Positions 17,379 through 25,720 of a DNA stretch of 64,000 nucleotides are shown here, in pieces. The DNA is from Spirosoma sp. SC4-14 (GTDB lineage: Bacteria; Bacteroidota; Bacteroidia; Cytophagales; Spirosomataceae): contig NZ_CP147518.1 in the NCBI RefSeq assembly GCF_037201965.1, positions 3,341,001 to 3,405,000 of the forward strand, written 5' to 3'. Both the position numbers and the translations under genes were made by a program. The notes beneath the pieces are model-generated. The model ran no database searches and was not told where the DNA came from. It worked only from the letters and a program-made list of their open reading frames with translations. Each line of letters begins with the position of its first letter. Position 1 is the stretch's first letter.

Positions 17379-18557
17379 TCATTTTTCCTTTACTGCTGCC
17401 AGCACTCGCCTGATCAGTTCGTTAGGATTACCATTATGCCATCGCCAGACAATCACAAGATCATGTTCGGGATCGACCCAAATAGTGTTTGAGCCAGCTC
17501 CCAGGGCCGCAAAACTGGTGGCAGGAGCATCGGGCCATGCTTTTTTACCCGTTTTGCTCGTTCCGGTATTTAGCCACCACAGGTAGCCATAATCAGGACC
17601 AACAGGACTTGGCGTTGTTGCCTGTTTCACCCAATTTGCTGAAACAATCTGTTGGTTCTTCCAACGACCCTGACGCAAAAACAGATAGCCGAAACGGGCT
17701 TCGTCGCGGGTGTTGATCCAGAGGCCACCGCCCCAGCGAGTTCCACCACTTACGGATGGCATTTGCTTACCATCGACCTCTGCAACTGCATTTGGGTAAG
17801 GCACATATTGCCAGGTAGTTGATGCCCCAATAGGGTTCATAATTTCATCTTTAACGACCTCGGGCAGGGGTTTCTTCCATAATCGCAGCAACGATAGTGC
17901 CAGTCGGTTGATCCGAACGTCGTTATATTCATAATAAGAACCCGGCTCTTGAAGTGTACGCGGTTTGCGTTCGCCTTTGCCAAAGGCTTCTTTACCAACG
18001 AAATCACTATTTTTCCCCCAGAGAGTGCCTTCCCATTCGCTACTTTGCTGGAGGTGATTTTCCCAGGTTATGGGTTTATTTTGGGCCGATTCGTAACCGC
18101 CGTCATGAATCAAATTGGCCACCGGTTCGTGAATGTCGGGAATCATACCGCGCTCCAGCGTAATGCCCGCTACAGTCGACAAAACGCTCTTGGCAACACT
18201 GTAAGTAGGATCTGGGCGTCTGGTGTCGCCCCATTCGGCAACAATATAGCCATGCCGTAGAACAATGCCATTCGTGGCTGCCCGGCTGGAGGGCATTGGG
18301 CCTAGCAGCTTGCCAAAAATTTCTTCCTGCGTTGAAAAGTCAGGAGCCATCTGTTTGGTTTCCTGCGTTTTGGCAAAGGCAACTGCTTCGTTGAGCAAAG
18401 CCGCATCCATACCCGCTTTTTCCGGAGCAAGGTGTGCCCAGTTATCACCTTCAGGAGGGAAATAAAGTTTCGATACAGAAGCCGATCGACGACAGCCTGC
18501 TAAAACAAGCAGCGCTAACGCAATGAAAGCAAGTCTTCGGAAAAGAGGTAAGGGCAT
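17379..18557 (-). CDS. Serine hydrolase (class C beta-lactamase family), lipoprotein
   Basis: Exported serine hydrolase of the penicillin-binding-protein / beta-lactamase class C fold, about 392 residues. A lipobox LAGC near residue 22 predicts lipidation. The catalytic SxxK is SVAK (about 120-123) and the YxN-like element is in YYEYNDVRIN near 210; the third motif is probably the His-Asn-Gly in WRWHNGN near the C-terminus. I use the ATG at 18557; a GTG two codons upstream is equally possible. The role could be esterase, peptidase or lactamase-like; the family name does not imply antibiotic resistance. Confidence 0.84.
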   Translation of the reverse strand: MPLPLFRRLAFIALALLVLAGCRRSASVSKLYFPPEGDNWAHLAPEKAGMDAALLNEAVAFAKTQETKQMAPDFSTQEEIFGKLLGPMPSSRAATNGIVLRHGYIVAEWGDTRRPDPTYSVAKSVLSTVAGITLERGMIPDIHEPVANLIHDGGYESAQNKPITWENHLQQSSEWEGTLWGKNSDFVGKEAFGKGERKPRTLQEPGSYYEYNDVRINRLALSLLRLWKKPLPEVVKDEIMNPIGASTTWQYVPYPNAVAEVDGKQMPSVSGGTRWGGGLWINTRDEARFGYLFLRQGRWKNQQIVSANWVKQATTPSPVGPDYGYLWWLNTGTSKTGKKAWPDAPATSFAALGAGSNTIWVDPEHDLVIVWRWHNGNPNELIRRVLAAVKEK

Positions 18558-18563
18558 CTTCAC

Positions 18564-18966
18564 TATTGAATCGGTGTTTTCCCAGTACTGCTTTGAGAAA
18601 CTAAAGCTCTAAGTTATAGGATTTAAGGAAAAATTTAGCCCGTTTGAGGACGAGAATCTAAAGCTTCTTTGTCAATTTATAAACCCTCTTAGGTATGTAC
18701 TATAAAAGCCGAGTAAGTATAATTTTTCTATATATATAGTAGGATAATTTAACAGAATGGAGAAAACAGACGATTGGGTTTTGTGATTTTTAACGAAACA
18801 TTAACCTCCATTTTATTACGTTTTGGGTACTATTTCTGTTTTATGTACAGACAATGAACCTCCCCGATGCCCGATACAGACGGTGTCGGTTTTCGCGGTA
18901 CCGGGCTAGCTCGTTGTGGTTTTAAACAAGATCATTCAAGACGAGGAAGCACATTCCTAAGCTAGA
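18564..18966. other. 403-bp non-coding region with leader hairpin
   Basis: I see no gene here. The left half is AT-rich and separates divergently transcribed genes. Near 18827-18835, TACGTTTTG differs by one inserted T from a TAnnTTTG -7 box and could drive the plus-strand gene. GCCCG at 18869-18873 with TAC at 18875-18877 pairs with GTA and CGGGC ending at 18906, giving a hairpin of about 38 nt in what would be the leader of the 467-codon gene. It could be a regulatory leader. Confidence 0.4.
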
Positions 18967-18975
18967 TTGTCAATC

Positions 18976-20370
18976 ATGAAAACGCTTTTTTTGAATACAC
19001 CTGCCAAGTCGTTACTGCTTACTGTTGGATTACTAGTAGGCGGGTATCAACTAGCTGTTGCTCAGGCACCAGACGCCGGGCAGCAGTCGATTGTCAATAC
19101 CGATAAAACAATTGTTCCGGCCATTGCTCCTTATCGCGACGATGTTCGTCGATCCATTCTATTGGTGAGTGCACAGCCCCTAGTACTCGATAAACTGGCT
19201 CAGCAACGACAGGCCAGTCAGCAGGCATTTACTACCTTGATTCAATCGTATGGTCAGAATAAACAAAGCTGGTTCTATACCCTGTCACGGTACCCCGATC
19301 TTATGCACACGTTAGCTACTTTGCCTGCGGGTAGTAGCGAATCGTCGGTAAATGCCTTAACGAATACTTTGCCTGCTGATTTGCAGGAGGCAGCCTGGAA
19401 ACTATATCGCCATCACAACAACGATTTGGTTGAGGTCGATAATCTGAATCAGCGGGCTCAGCAAAATTTTGAAGAGCTGATTGCTCCCCTCGATGTATCG
19501 ACTCAGACCGCATTTCGGCAACTGATTGATATGCCCGACGTGCTGAGCCAATTGACCGACCACCTGGACCTGACTACGCAATTGGGAGAAGCCTATATGG
19601 CTAATCCCGACCAGGTTACGAAAGATCTGACCGCCCTGCACGATAGTCTGGATGTACAGAATCAGCAGGAACTGGCCGATTATCAGAATCAGCTCAACAA
19701 CGATCCGCAGGCTCGTCAGGAGCTACAGCAGGCCGGGCAGGCCTATGCACAGGCAAATGGGTACAACACCGGCATCAACCCAAATCCGGCCTGGGTTAAT
19801 AGTTCGTACTATTACCAGAATCCCTATTCGTTCTGGTTTGGGTATCCATACTGGTATGGGTCGCCGATGTGGTATCCGGGAGCCTGGTGGTATAATACGG
19901 GTTTCTATTATGGCTTAGGTGGCAATATGGTTGTGTTTGGTCTGCCCTCATTTGGTTTTTCAAACTGGTTTTTTGGACGGGGGTACTACAATTATCCGCA
20001 CCTGTATAATCGGTTTAACACCTATTATTCCCGCAACATCGGGGCACACCGTTTCTGGGCACCGGCCAACGCAGGCTTCATGACAGCGGCTCGTCGGGCA
20101 TTTGCTCCAACGGCAGGCTTTAACAATGCACGTGGTAACTGGCTAACCAATGCCGGTCAGTATCATCGTCCTCAGAACTGGAGTGCGCCATCACGGGGTA
20201 CGGTTGTTCGCCCTAACATGAATGCAAACGCTGGTGGATATCATATGCAGGCCTGGGGTGGTGCTCGTACCTATAATGGTGGTGGTTTCCGCAGCGGAGG
20301 TTTTAGTGGTGGTGGCTTTCACGGTGGTGGCTTCGGTGGCGGTGGTTTCCACGGTGGTGGCCGACGCTAA
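18976..20370 (+). CDS. Secreted protein with aromatic-rich middle and glycine-rich tail, unknown function
   Basis: About 464 residues. A signal peptide (SLLLTVGLLVGGYQLAVAQA) leads into a helical, Gln- and Asp-rich region (about 35-255) with heptad-like spacing. Then comes a segment very rich in Tyr, Trp, Phe and Gly (about 270-340, for example YPYWYGSPMWYPGAWWY), and finally a tail of GGGFHGGGF-like repeats. The layout recalls DUF3300-type surface proteins but I do not recognise the family. The ATG at 18976 is preferred to a TTG three codons earlier. The protein is probably exported; a cell-surface or matrix role is only inference. Confidence 0.72.
   Translation: MKTLFLNTPAKSLLLTVGLLVGGYQLAVAQAPDAGQQSIVNTDKTIVPAIAPYRDDVRRSILLVSAQPLVLDKLAQQRQASQQAFTTLIQSYGQNKQSWFYTLSRYPDLMHTLATLPAGSSESSVNALTNTLPADLQEAAWKLYRHHNNDLVEVDNLNQRAQQNFEELIAPLDVSTQTAFRQLIDMPDVLSQLTDHLDLTTQLGEAYMANPDQVTKDLTALHDSLDVQNQQELADYQNQLNNDPQARQELQQAGQAYAQANGYNTGINPNPAWVNSSYYYQNPYSFWFGYPYWYGSPMWYPGAWWYNTGFYYGLGGNMVVFGLPSFGFSNWFFGRGYYNYPHLYNRFNTYYSRNIGAHRFWAPANAGFMTAARRAFAPTAGFNNARGNWLTNAGQYHRPQNWSAPSRGTVVRPNMNANAGGYHMQAWGGARTYNGGGFRSGGFSGGGFHGGGFGGGGFHGGGRR
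20277..20367 (+). repeat. Imperfect tandem repeat encoding a Gly-rich tail
   Basis: The 3' end of the preceding gene is built from repeated GGTGGTGGNTTY units encoding GGGF/GGGFHGGG. Such tracts can change length by slippage, so the tail length may vary between strains. Confidence 0.7.
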
Positions 20371-20415
20371 GCCGATGGTCGAAATCAAGCCGAACTTACC
20401 GTAAATTGTAACTGG

Positions 20416-20452
20416 AAATCAGGTCAGAGCTCGCTTAGCTTTGGCCTGATTT
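20416..20452 (+). terminator. Probable terminator
   Basis: AAATCAGG (20416-20423) and CCTGATTT (20445-20452) form a perfect 8-bp stem 46 bp after the preceding stop. The tail (AGTTGTT) is only moderately U-rich. Confidence 0.5.
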
Positions 20453-20588
20453 AGTTGTTATAGAACTGCTCTGCCCAAAGTAGGCCGCGTGTGTGCGTGT
20501 TTTTGAAGGAGTAGTATGAAACGAGGTTAATTCAGTAGTATAGAACAGAGCTGGCTAGCTTTGCTGAAGTTTTATACATATACGTTTC

Positions 20589-22448
20589 ATGGTAAAAGTC
20601 TTCCTGTCGGTAACCTGTTCCGTTCTTCTTTTCAGTACAATTCCGGGCATCGCTCAGACCGGTAGCCCAAATGAACCTGTTCGATACGTGGGTGGGCAGA
20701 CCGTAGACCCCAGCTTGCATGAAGGGCGGTTGCGCTATGCTATTGGCACCGAAAATCGTCAGACATTACGGGCTAATCGAACGCACCCCAACTATGCCGA
20801 AAAATATGGATGGACGTATAACCATGCGTCGAACCTCTGTTACTGGGAGGGAACGTTTTTCCAGCAGTATCTCAGTAATCCAGTTGACGAACATATTGCT
20901 CCCGGCCAGACGCTACTGATTAAATCGAAAGATGGACGCCACTGGGCAACGCCCGAAGTGGTGTTTCCGCCTTATAAAGCACCGGAAGGCGTAAAAATTA
21001 AGGAAGGGTATAATGGCTACATGATGCATCAGCGCATGGGGTTTTATGTAGCGCCCAATGGTCGACTTTTAGTACTGGGTTTCTATGGTCATACCGAAGA
21101 CCCTTTTGGAGAGGGAGGAATTGGGCGCGTAGTGCGGGAAATATATAAGGATGGACGTTTCGGGCCGATCTTTTTTATTCGTTATGAAAGCGAGGCATCC
21201 TGGAATGAAACCAATACCAGCTATCCATTCTACAAAAAATCGCCTGATGCGGGCTTTATTGCTGCCTGCGATGCGCTGCTGCAGGACCGGCTGAAAACAT
21301 TCCAATGGTACGACGAAGATCATGGGGTTGATGGGTTTTACAACTATAACAAATCGGGACAGGCGTTATCCTACTACCACCGCAAAGACGGTAGGGTGGT
21401 GGCTCTCTGGAAACATGCCCTGGCTGGCTTGTCTGACAACGAAGGCAAAACGTTTTCCGAACCTGTGAATGTGCCGACCTTATTGATGTCGGGAGGAAAA
21501 CAATGGGGCCAGCGCACCGAAGATGGACGGTATGCGATTAGCTATAACCCTATTGAGCAGTCGGAATATCGCTACCCATTGGTTGTTATTACTGGCGACG
21601 ACGGCATTCTGTTCGATAACATGCTGCTGGTTCACAGCGAAGTGCCTCCCCGGCGTTTTAGTGGGCGCTGGAAGGATTTTGGCCCGTGCTACATGCGAGG
21701 TATTGTGGAAGGCAATGGCAATCCTCCCGGTAGTGATATGTGGCTAAGTTATACTGTCAACAAAGAAGATGTGTGGATTAGCCGAATTCCCGTGCCGATA
21801 ACCTATGCCGTGAAAGGTACTGTCAATGATACATTTGACGGGCTGATACTGGATGGTTCGGTACCCGACTGGAATATTTACGCACCGCTCTGGGCACCCG
21901 TTTCGGTGGTTAAAACACCGGGTAAAGCAGGGCAGGCACTTAAACTATTCGATCAGGATTTGTATGACTATGCGCGGGCTATTCGGGTTTTTGAAGAGGG
22001 AACTAAGGTGCATACAACCATCGATGTTTATGCCGAAGCCTCCAATACGGGTCGACTTGAACTTGATCTGGCCGACCAATTTGGAAACCGACCCGTACGC
22101 ATTCGTTTTGACGAAAGTGGACAAATTATGGCTACGGATGGCCATGTTGAGAAATCGGTTCTCGTTTACCAAAAACGGAAGTGGTATCGTGTTGAAATTG
22201 AAACCGAGGCTACCCTGCACGGAACTTATTCGCTGACAATTGATGGTAAAAAGGTTCTGAACAAGGCTCAGTTAGCCGAAGCCGTGAAATCCATCGAACG
22301 ATTGTCGGTTCGAACGGGGGCGTTTCGGGATTCTCCTACCCGACAAACCCCCAACGAAACAAACGACCCTCCGCTCAAAGGGGCCGACGAGCCTTGTGCA
22401 CCAACATCGTTTTATATTGATAATGTTTTGATTAAAGCCAGTAAATAA
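20589..22448 (+). CDS. Secreted sialidase-fold (Asp-box) protein, probable glycan hydrolase
   Basis: Exported 619-residue protein. A signal peptide ends near AQTG (about 22-25). Two Asp-box-type loops are visible, SKDGRHW at 113-119 and SDNEGKTF at 282-289, the hallmark of six-bladed beta-propellers in the sialidase superfamily. Residues ~420-619 form a second beta-rich domain (LELDLADQFGNRPVRIRF, YRVEIETEATLHGTYSLTI) that resembles a concanavalin-type carbohydrate-binding fold. The sialidase Arg triad cannot be assigned with confidence, so the substrate is open. It is followed by a convergent M28 peptidase gene 39 bp away. Confidence 0.72.
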   Translation: MVKVFLSVTCSVLLFSTIPGIAQTGSPNEPVRYVGGQTVDPSLHEGRLRYAIGTENRQTLRANRTHPNYAEKYGWTYNHASNLCYWEGTFFQQYLSNPVDEHIAPGQTLLIKSKDGRHWATPEVVFPPYKAPEGVKIKEGYNGYMMHQRMGFYVAPNGRLLVLGFYGHTEDPFGEGGIGRVVREIYKDGRFGPIFFIRYESEASWNETNTSYPFYKKSPDAGFIAACDALLQDRLKTFQWYDEDHGVDGFYNYNKSGQALSYYHRKDGRVVALWKHALAGLSDNEGKTFSEPVNVPTLLMSGGKQWGQRTEDGRYAISYNPIEQSEYRYPLVVITGDDGILFDNMLLVHSEVPPRRFSGRWKDFGPCYMRGIVEGNGNPPGSDMWLSYTVNKEDVWISRIPVPITYAVKGTVNDTFDGLILDGSVPDWNIYAPLWAPVSVVKTPGKAGQALKLFDQDLYDYARAIRVFEEGTKVHTTIDVYAEASNTGRLELDLADQFGNRPVRIRFDESGQIMATDGHVEKSVLVYQKRKWYRVEIETEATLHGTYSLTIDGKKVLNKAQLAEAVKSIERLSVRTGAFRDSPTRQTPNETNDPPLKGADEPCAPTSFYIDNVLIKASK

Positions 22449-22487
22449 GAACACCGTTTGCGAGCCGGAACGTGGGTTCGGTATGGT

Positions 22488-23993
22488 CTAGCGTTCCAGC
22501 TTAAAGCCATCGTCGACCCGGACGCGCTGAGGACGGTTGGCCACATCCCAGCCCGTAAGGTAAATCCAGCGGGCTATCCGTGTAACTTTTTCTGTATTGA
22601 TGCGATCGGGTTCGTCTTTGGGCGTGTGATAATCAGCATGGAGCAGGGTTGTAAAGGCAATGGCCGGAATATTGGCCCGGGCATAGGGCAGGTGGTCTGA
22701 CCGGAAATACCAGCCTTCGGGATGGTCGGGTTTGTCCCAGAGCGTATCGAGTTTGAAATGGGCTTCCGACTGATTGACGGCCAGCGCGGCATTGACCAGA
22801 TCGGTAGAGTTTCGGTGGGGTGGTTGCTGGCCCAGAATACAGGCGCTGTCGGGAGCGTTTCGGCCAATCATTTCGGCGTTCAGAACGGCTACAATCGATC
22901 CTTTAGGCACAGTAGGTTTCTCCACAAAATAACGCGACCCCAGCAAACCGCGTTCTTCGGCACCGTGGAAAACAAACAGGGCCGAGCGTTTTCCGGGTTG
23001 TTTGGCAAAAGCCCGTCCAATAGCCATCGTGGCCACGCAGCCGCTGGCATTGTCGTCGGCACCGTTCCAGATCGAGTCGCCAGCAACCGCCCGACGAACG
23101 CCATCGTGGTCCTGATGGGTACTGAAGAGCACATACTCGTCTTTGAGCTTCGGATCGGTTCCCGGAACCTTCGCTACTATATTGACCGATGGATAGTTAA
23201 AACTTTCGACATTGACGACGTTGGTAAATTGCTGACCGGGCTGTTTGATCCATTCCAATGCACTGGCCGGTAGCCAAACCGTAGGTGCCTGCGAGAAAAC
23301 GCGGGTGTTTGGGCCGCCCGGTAAGTCGTAACGGCCTCGTTCGAGCCCAGTGGTCCAGCGGTCAAAATAGAATTGGGCATCAGCGTTGGAAACCCAGATA
23401 ACGGCCAGCGCACCCGCTTTGACCAGCTCTGCTGCCTTGCGATTCATGGTGCCAAACAGAAATCGGCGGTAACTCAATTCGGCTGGCGCCGTTCCCGAAA
23501 ATTCCAGCGCTACGGCTTTGCCTTTAATATCAGCTTTTGCCAGCTCTTCGGGCGTTCCTTTGCCCACAAAAACCAATGGCGCATCGACCGATGCAATGGC
23601 TGGTGCCAGAATAAAGGCATCCTGGCCGTGCGTAAGCTGATGGGTTCCGATAGTCAGGCGACTGGTTTCGGTAATACGTGTCCGCTGAATGTGGAAAAAC
23701 TGAAAGAATGTTCCATCGTCACCCGCCGGTTGCAGCCCCATTGCCCGAAGCTGATCCGCAATCCAGACCGATGCTTTTAGCTCATCGAGCGAGCCGCCTT
23801 CCCGGCCCCGAAAATGATCGCCCGCCAGCGCAAAAAGATCACGTTTGATGTCCGTTTCTTTAATGGCCGACAGTGCATTACTGCCTTTGCTGGGGGTAGA
23901 CTGTGCCTGTGCTGGTAAAGCCGTGAGGAAAATGAGTAAGAATCCCAGGCAAGCGGTAACGTAAAGAATCCGTCGAAAATTCAGATAAATCAT
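22488..23993 (-). CDS. M28-family metallopeptidase, exported
   Basis: Predicted zinc aminopeptidase of about 501 residues. Metal ligands are visible in FSTHQDHDG, in WNGADDNASG and in HGAEERGLLGS (catalytic Glu plus metal Glu), and a PA-like insert (residues ~150-270) precedes them. The protein starts with a signal peptide (ILYVTACLGFLLIFLTALPAQAQ). I begin at the ATG at 23993; the longer frame adds 18 residues that overlap the divergent promoter. It is divergent from a serine hydrolase gene, in a cluster of exported peptidases. Confidence 0.88.
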   Translation of the reverse strand: MIYLNFRRILYVTACLGFLLIFLTALPAQAQSTPSKGSNALSAIKETDIKRDLFALAGDHFRGREGGSLDELKASVWIADQLRAMGLQPAGDDGTFFQFFHIQRTRITETSRLTIGTHQLTHGQDAFILAPAIASVDAPLVFVGKGTPEELAKADIKGKAVALEFSGTAPAELSYRRFLFGTMNRKAAELVKAGALAVIWVSNADAQFYFDRWTTGLERGRYDLPGGPNTRVFSQAPTVWLPASALEWIKQPGQQFTNVVNVESFNYPSVNIVAKVPGTDPKLKDEYVLFSTHQDHDGVRRAVAGDSIWNGADDNASGCVATMAIGRAFAKQPGKRSALFVFHGAEERGLLGSRYFVEKPTVPKGSIVAVLNAEMIGRNAPDSACILGQQPPHRNSTDLVNAALAVNQSEAHFKLDTLWDKPDHPEGWYFRSDHLPYARANIPAIAFTTLLHADYHTPKDEPDRINTEKVTRIARWIYLTGWDVANRPQRVRVDDGFKLER

Positions 23994-24025
23994 TATTTCG
24001 TTATACGTTGATGATTGGGTAAAAA

Positions 24026-24033
24026 CAAATATA
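24026..24033 (-). promoter_or_regulatory. -7 promoter box of the M28 peptidase gene
   Basis: The minus strand reads TATATTTG, an exact TAnnTTTG element, 33 bp upstream of the start at 23993. Its position supports that internal ATG as the true start. No clear -33 element is seen. Confidence 0.45.
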
Positions 24034-24101
24034 CACAGAGTCGGCACGCCGTAGAGCGCTACATCAATAAATCATTAACTTGGGGAAATAAATGCCCTGA
24101 T

Positions 24102-25673
24102 ATGAAACAGACGTACCTCGTATTCCTACTGCTATTTTCTGTTTTTGCCAGATTTCCTCTCGCAGCACAGCCCAACAAAACCGGGCGTTCTAAAAAAACG
24201 ACTCCAGATCCCGTTGCTCAGTTTGATCGTTACGTTCAGCAGGCGGTTCGCGACTGGCAGGTGCCCGGTATGACCGTTACGGTCGTAAAAGATGGACGGA
24301 TATTGTTTAAAAAAGGCTATGGCGTTCGGGTACTGGGAAAACCGGAACCGGTCGATACGCAGACACTTTTTGCTATGGCATCGACTACGAAGGCCATGAC
24401 GGCGGCTTGTCTGGGTATGCTCGTGGACGAAGGGAAACTGCATTGGGACGATCCCGTGACCGATTATCTGCCCGATTTTCAATTGTATGATCCGGCGGTT
24501 ACCCGAGAGCTACGTGTACGGGACCTGCTGATTCATGACACCGGTGTTGGAAATGCTGATTTTCTGTGGGCGGCTATGCAAATTCCGTCCGACGAAATTC
24601 TGCATCGGATGCGGCTCGTGAAACCAGTTTATTCATTCCGGTCGAGTTTTATTTACCAGAATATCATGTATCTGGCGGCTGGGAAAGTGGTCGAAAAAGT
24701 GAGTGGAATGCCCTGGGAACTGTTTATTCGGAAGCGTATTTTCGAGCCTTTGGCCATGAGCCGGACGTGCGCCATGTTCAGGGAGGTGACGGATGCGAAT
24801 CGGGCGAAACCACATATCGAACTAAACGACACCATCCGGCTGGTCGATAGTCGGCAGGAAGAAGGGCTGGTCGATGCGGTTGGGCCGGCTGGATCGGTCT
24901 GGACCTGCCCCGACGATATTGCGGCCTGGATGCAGTGTATGCTCGATAGCGGCCGCTATAATGGCAAAACGCTCCTGAAACCGGCCACCTGGGCCGAACT
25001 GTTTAAACCACAAACGTTTGTGACTGATAGCCAGTTTTATCCGACCCAGCAACTGACCAGGCCCGTCTGGAAAACGTATGGGCTAGGCTGGTTCCAGCAC
25101 GATTATCGCGGACACCGGGTAAACTTTCATACGGGTAGCCTGACGGGGATGATTGCCATTCATGGGCAGTTGCCAGATGAGAAACTGGCCGTTTATGTAC
25201 AGGGCAATCTCGATCATGCCGAGCTTCGCCATGCCATCATGTACCGGGCCTTCGATGAGTTTGGGTTAGGCACACCCCGCGACTGGAGCGCCGAATTTCG
25301 GCAGCTCTATGGCAGTATAAAACAGCGGGCTAAACTTGCCCAGCAAAAAGCCGATAGTGCCCGTGTGCCCAATACAAAACCATCGTTGCCTATGTTGGCC
25401 TATGTTGGAAGTTACAGTAGCCCCTTGTATGGCAAAGCCGAAGTAACACTTCAGGATGGTAGTTTGCGGGTCTCAGTCAATAAAGTAATGACGGGCAAAC
25501 TCGCGCATTGGCACTACGATACGTTCCGGTTTATTTATGACCAGTTCTGGAACGGGAATGACCCGGTGAGCTTTGTGCTTAACACGCAGGGAAAGGTTGG
25601 TAAGCTGGTTTGGGGAGGAATTGAACTGGACAAAGCCCCCGACAATTCGGGTAAAGGAGTGGCCGAGCGGTAA
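24102..25673 (+). CDS. Serine hydrolase (class C beta-lactamase family) with C-terminal DUF3471-like domain
   Basis: Exported protein of about 523 residues. Signal peptide MKQTYLVFLLLFSVFARFPL is followed by the beta-lactamase-related domain with SxxK as STTK (94-97), YxN as YQN (185-187) and HTG near residue 350 in VNFHTGSLTGM. Residues ~420-520 (YVGSYSSPLYGKAEVTL) form the small beta-domain often attached to such hydrolases. The ATG at 24102 is chosen because it begins the signal peptide. It may belong to the same expression unit as the M20 peptidase (48-bp gap) and the D-aminoacylase-like gene downstream, suggesting extracytoplasmic peptide breakdown. Confidence 0.88.
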   Translation: MKQTYLVFLLLFSVFARFPLAAQPNKTGRSKKTTPDPVAQFDRYVQQAVRDWQVPGMTVTVVKDGRILFKKGYGVRVLGKPEPVDTQTLFAMASTTKAMTAACLGMLVDEGKLHWDDPVTDYLPDFQLYDPAVTRELRVRDLLIHDTGVGNADFLWAAMQIPSDEILHRMRLVKPVYSFRSSFIYQNIMYLAAGKVVEKVSGMPWELFIRKRIFEPLAMSRTCAMFREVTDANRAKPHIELNDTIRLVDSRQEEGLVDAVGPAGSVWTCPDDIAAWMQCMLDSGRYNGKTLLKPATWAELFKPQTFVTDSQFYPTQQLTRPVWKTYGLGWFQHDYRGHRVNFHTGSLTGMIAIHGQLPDEKLAVYVQGNLDHAELRHAIMYRAFDEFGLGTPRDWSAEFRQLYGSIKQRAKLAQQKADSARVPNTKPSLPMLAYVGSYSSPLYGKAEVTLQDGSLRVSVNKVMTGKLAHWHYDTFRFIYDQFWNGNDPVSFVLNTQGKVGKLVWGGIELDKAPDNSGKGVAER

Positions 25674-25720
25674 GCGCTTTGCCGTTGATAAACGATTGAT
25701 AAACCAAAGTTGATAATTCC

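Noticed and set aside
17379..18557. True antibiotic-resistance beta-lactamase
   Set aside because: The fold is shared by many esterases and peptidases, and no residue seen here supports lactam hydrolysis specifically.
22722..23273. 183-codon open frame antisense to the M28 peptidase gene
   Set aside because: The opposite strand carries a full set of M28 motifs; this frame shows none of its own and no promoter.
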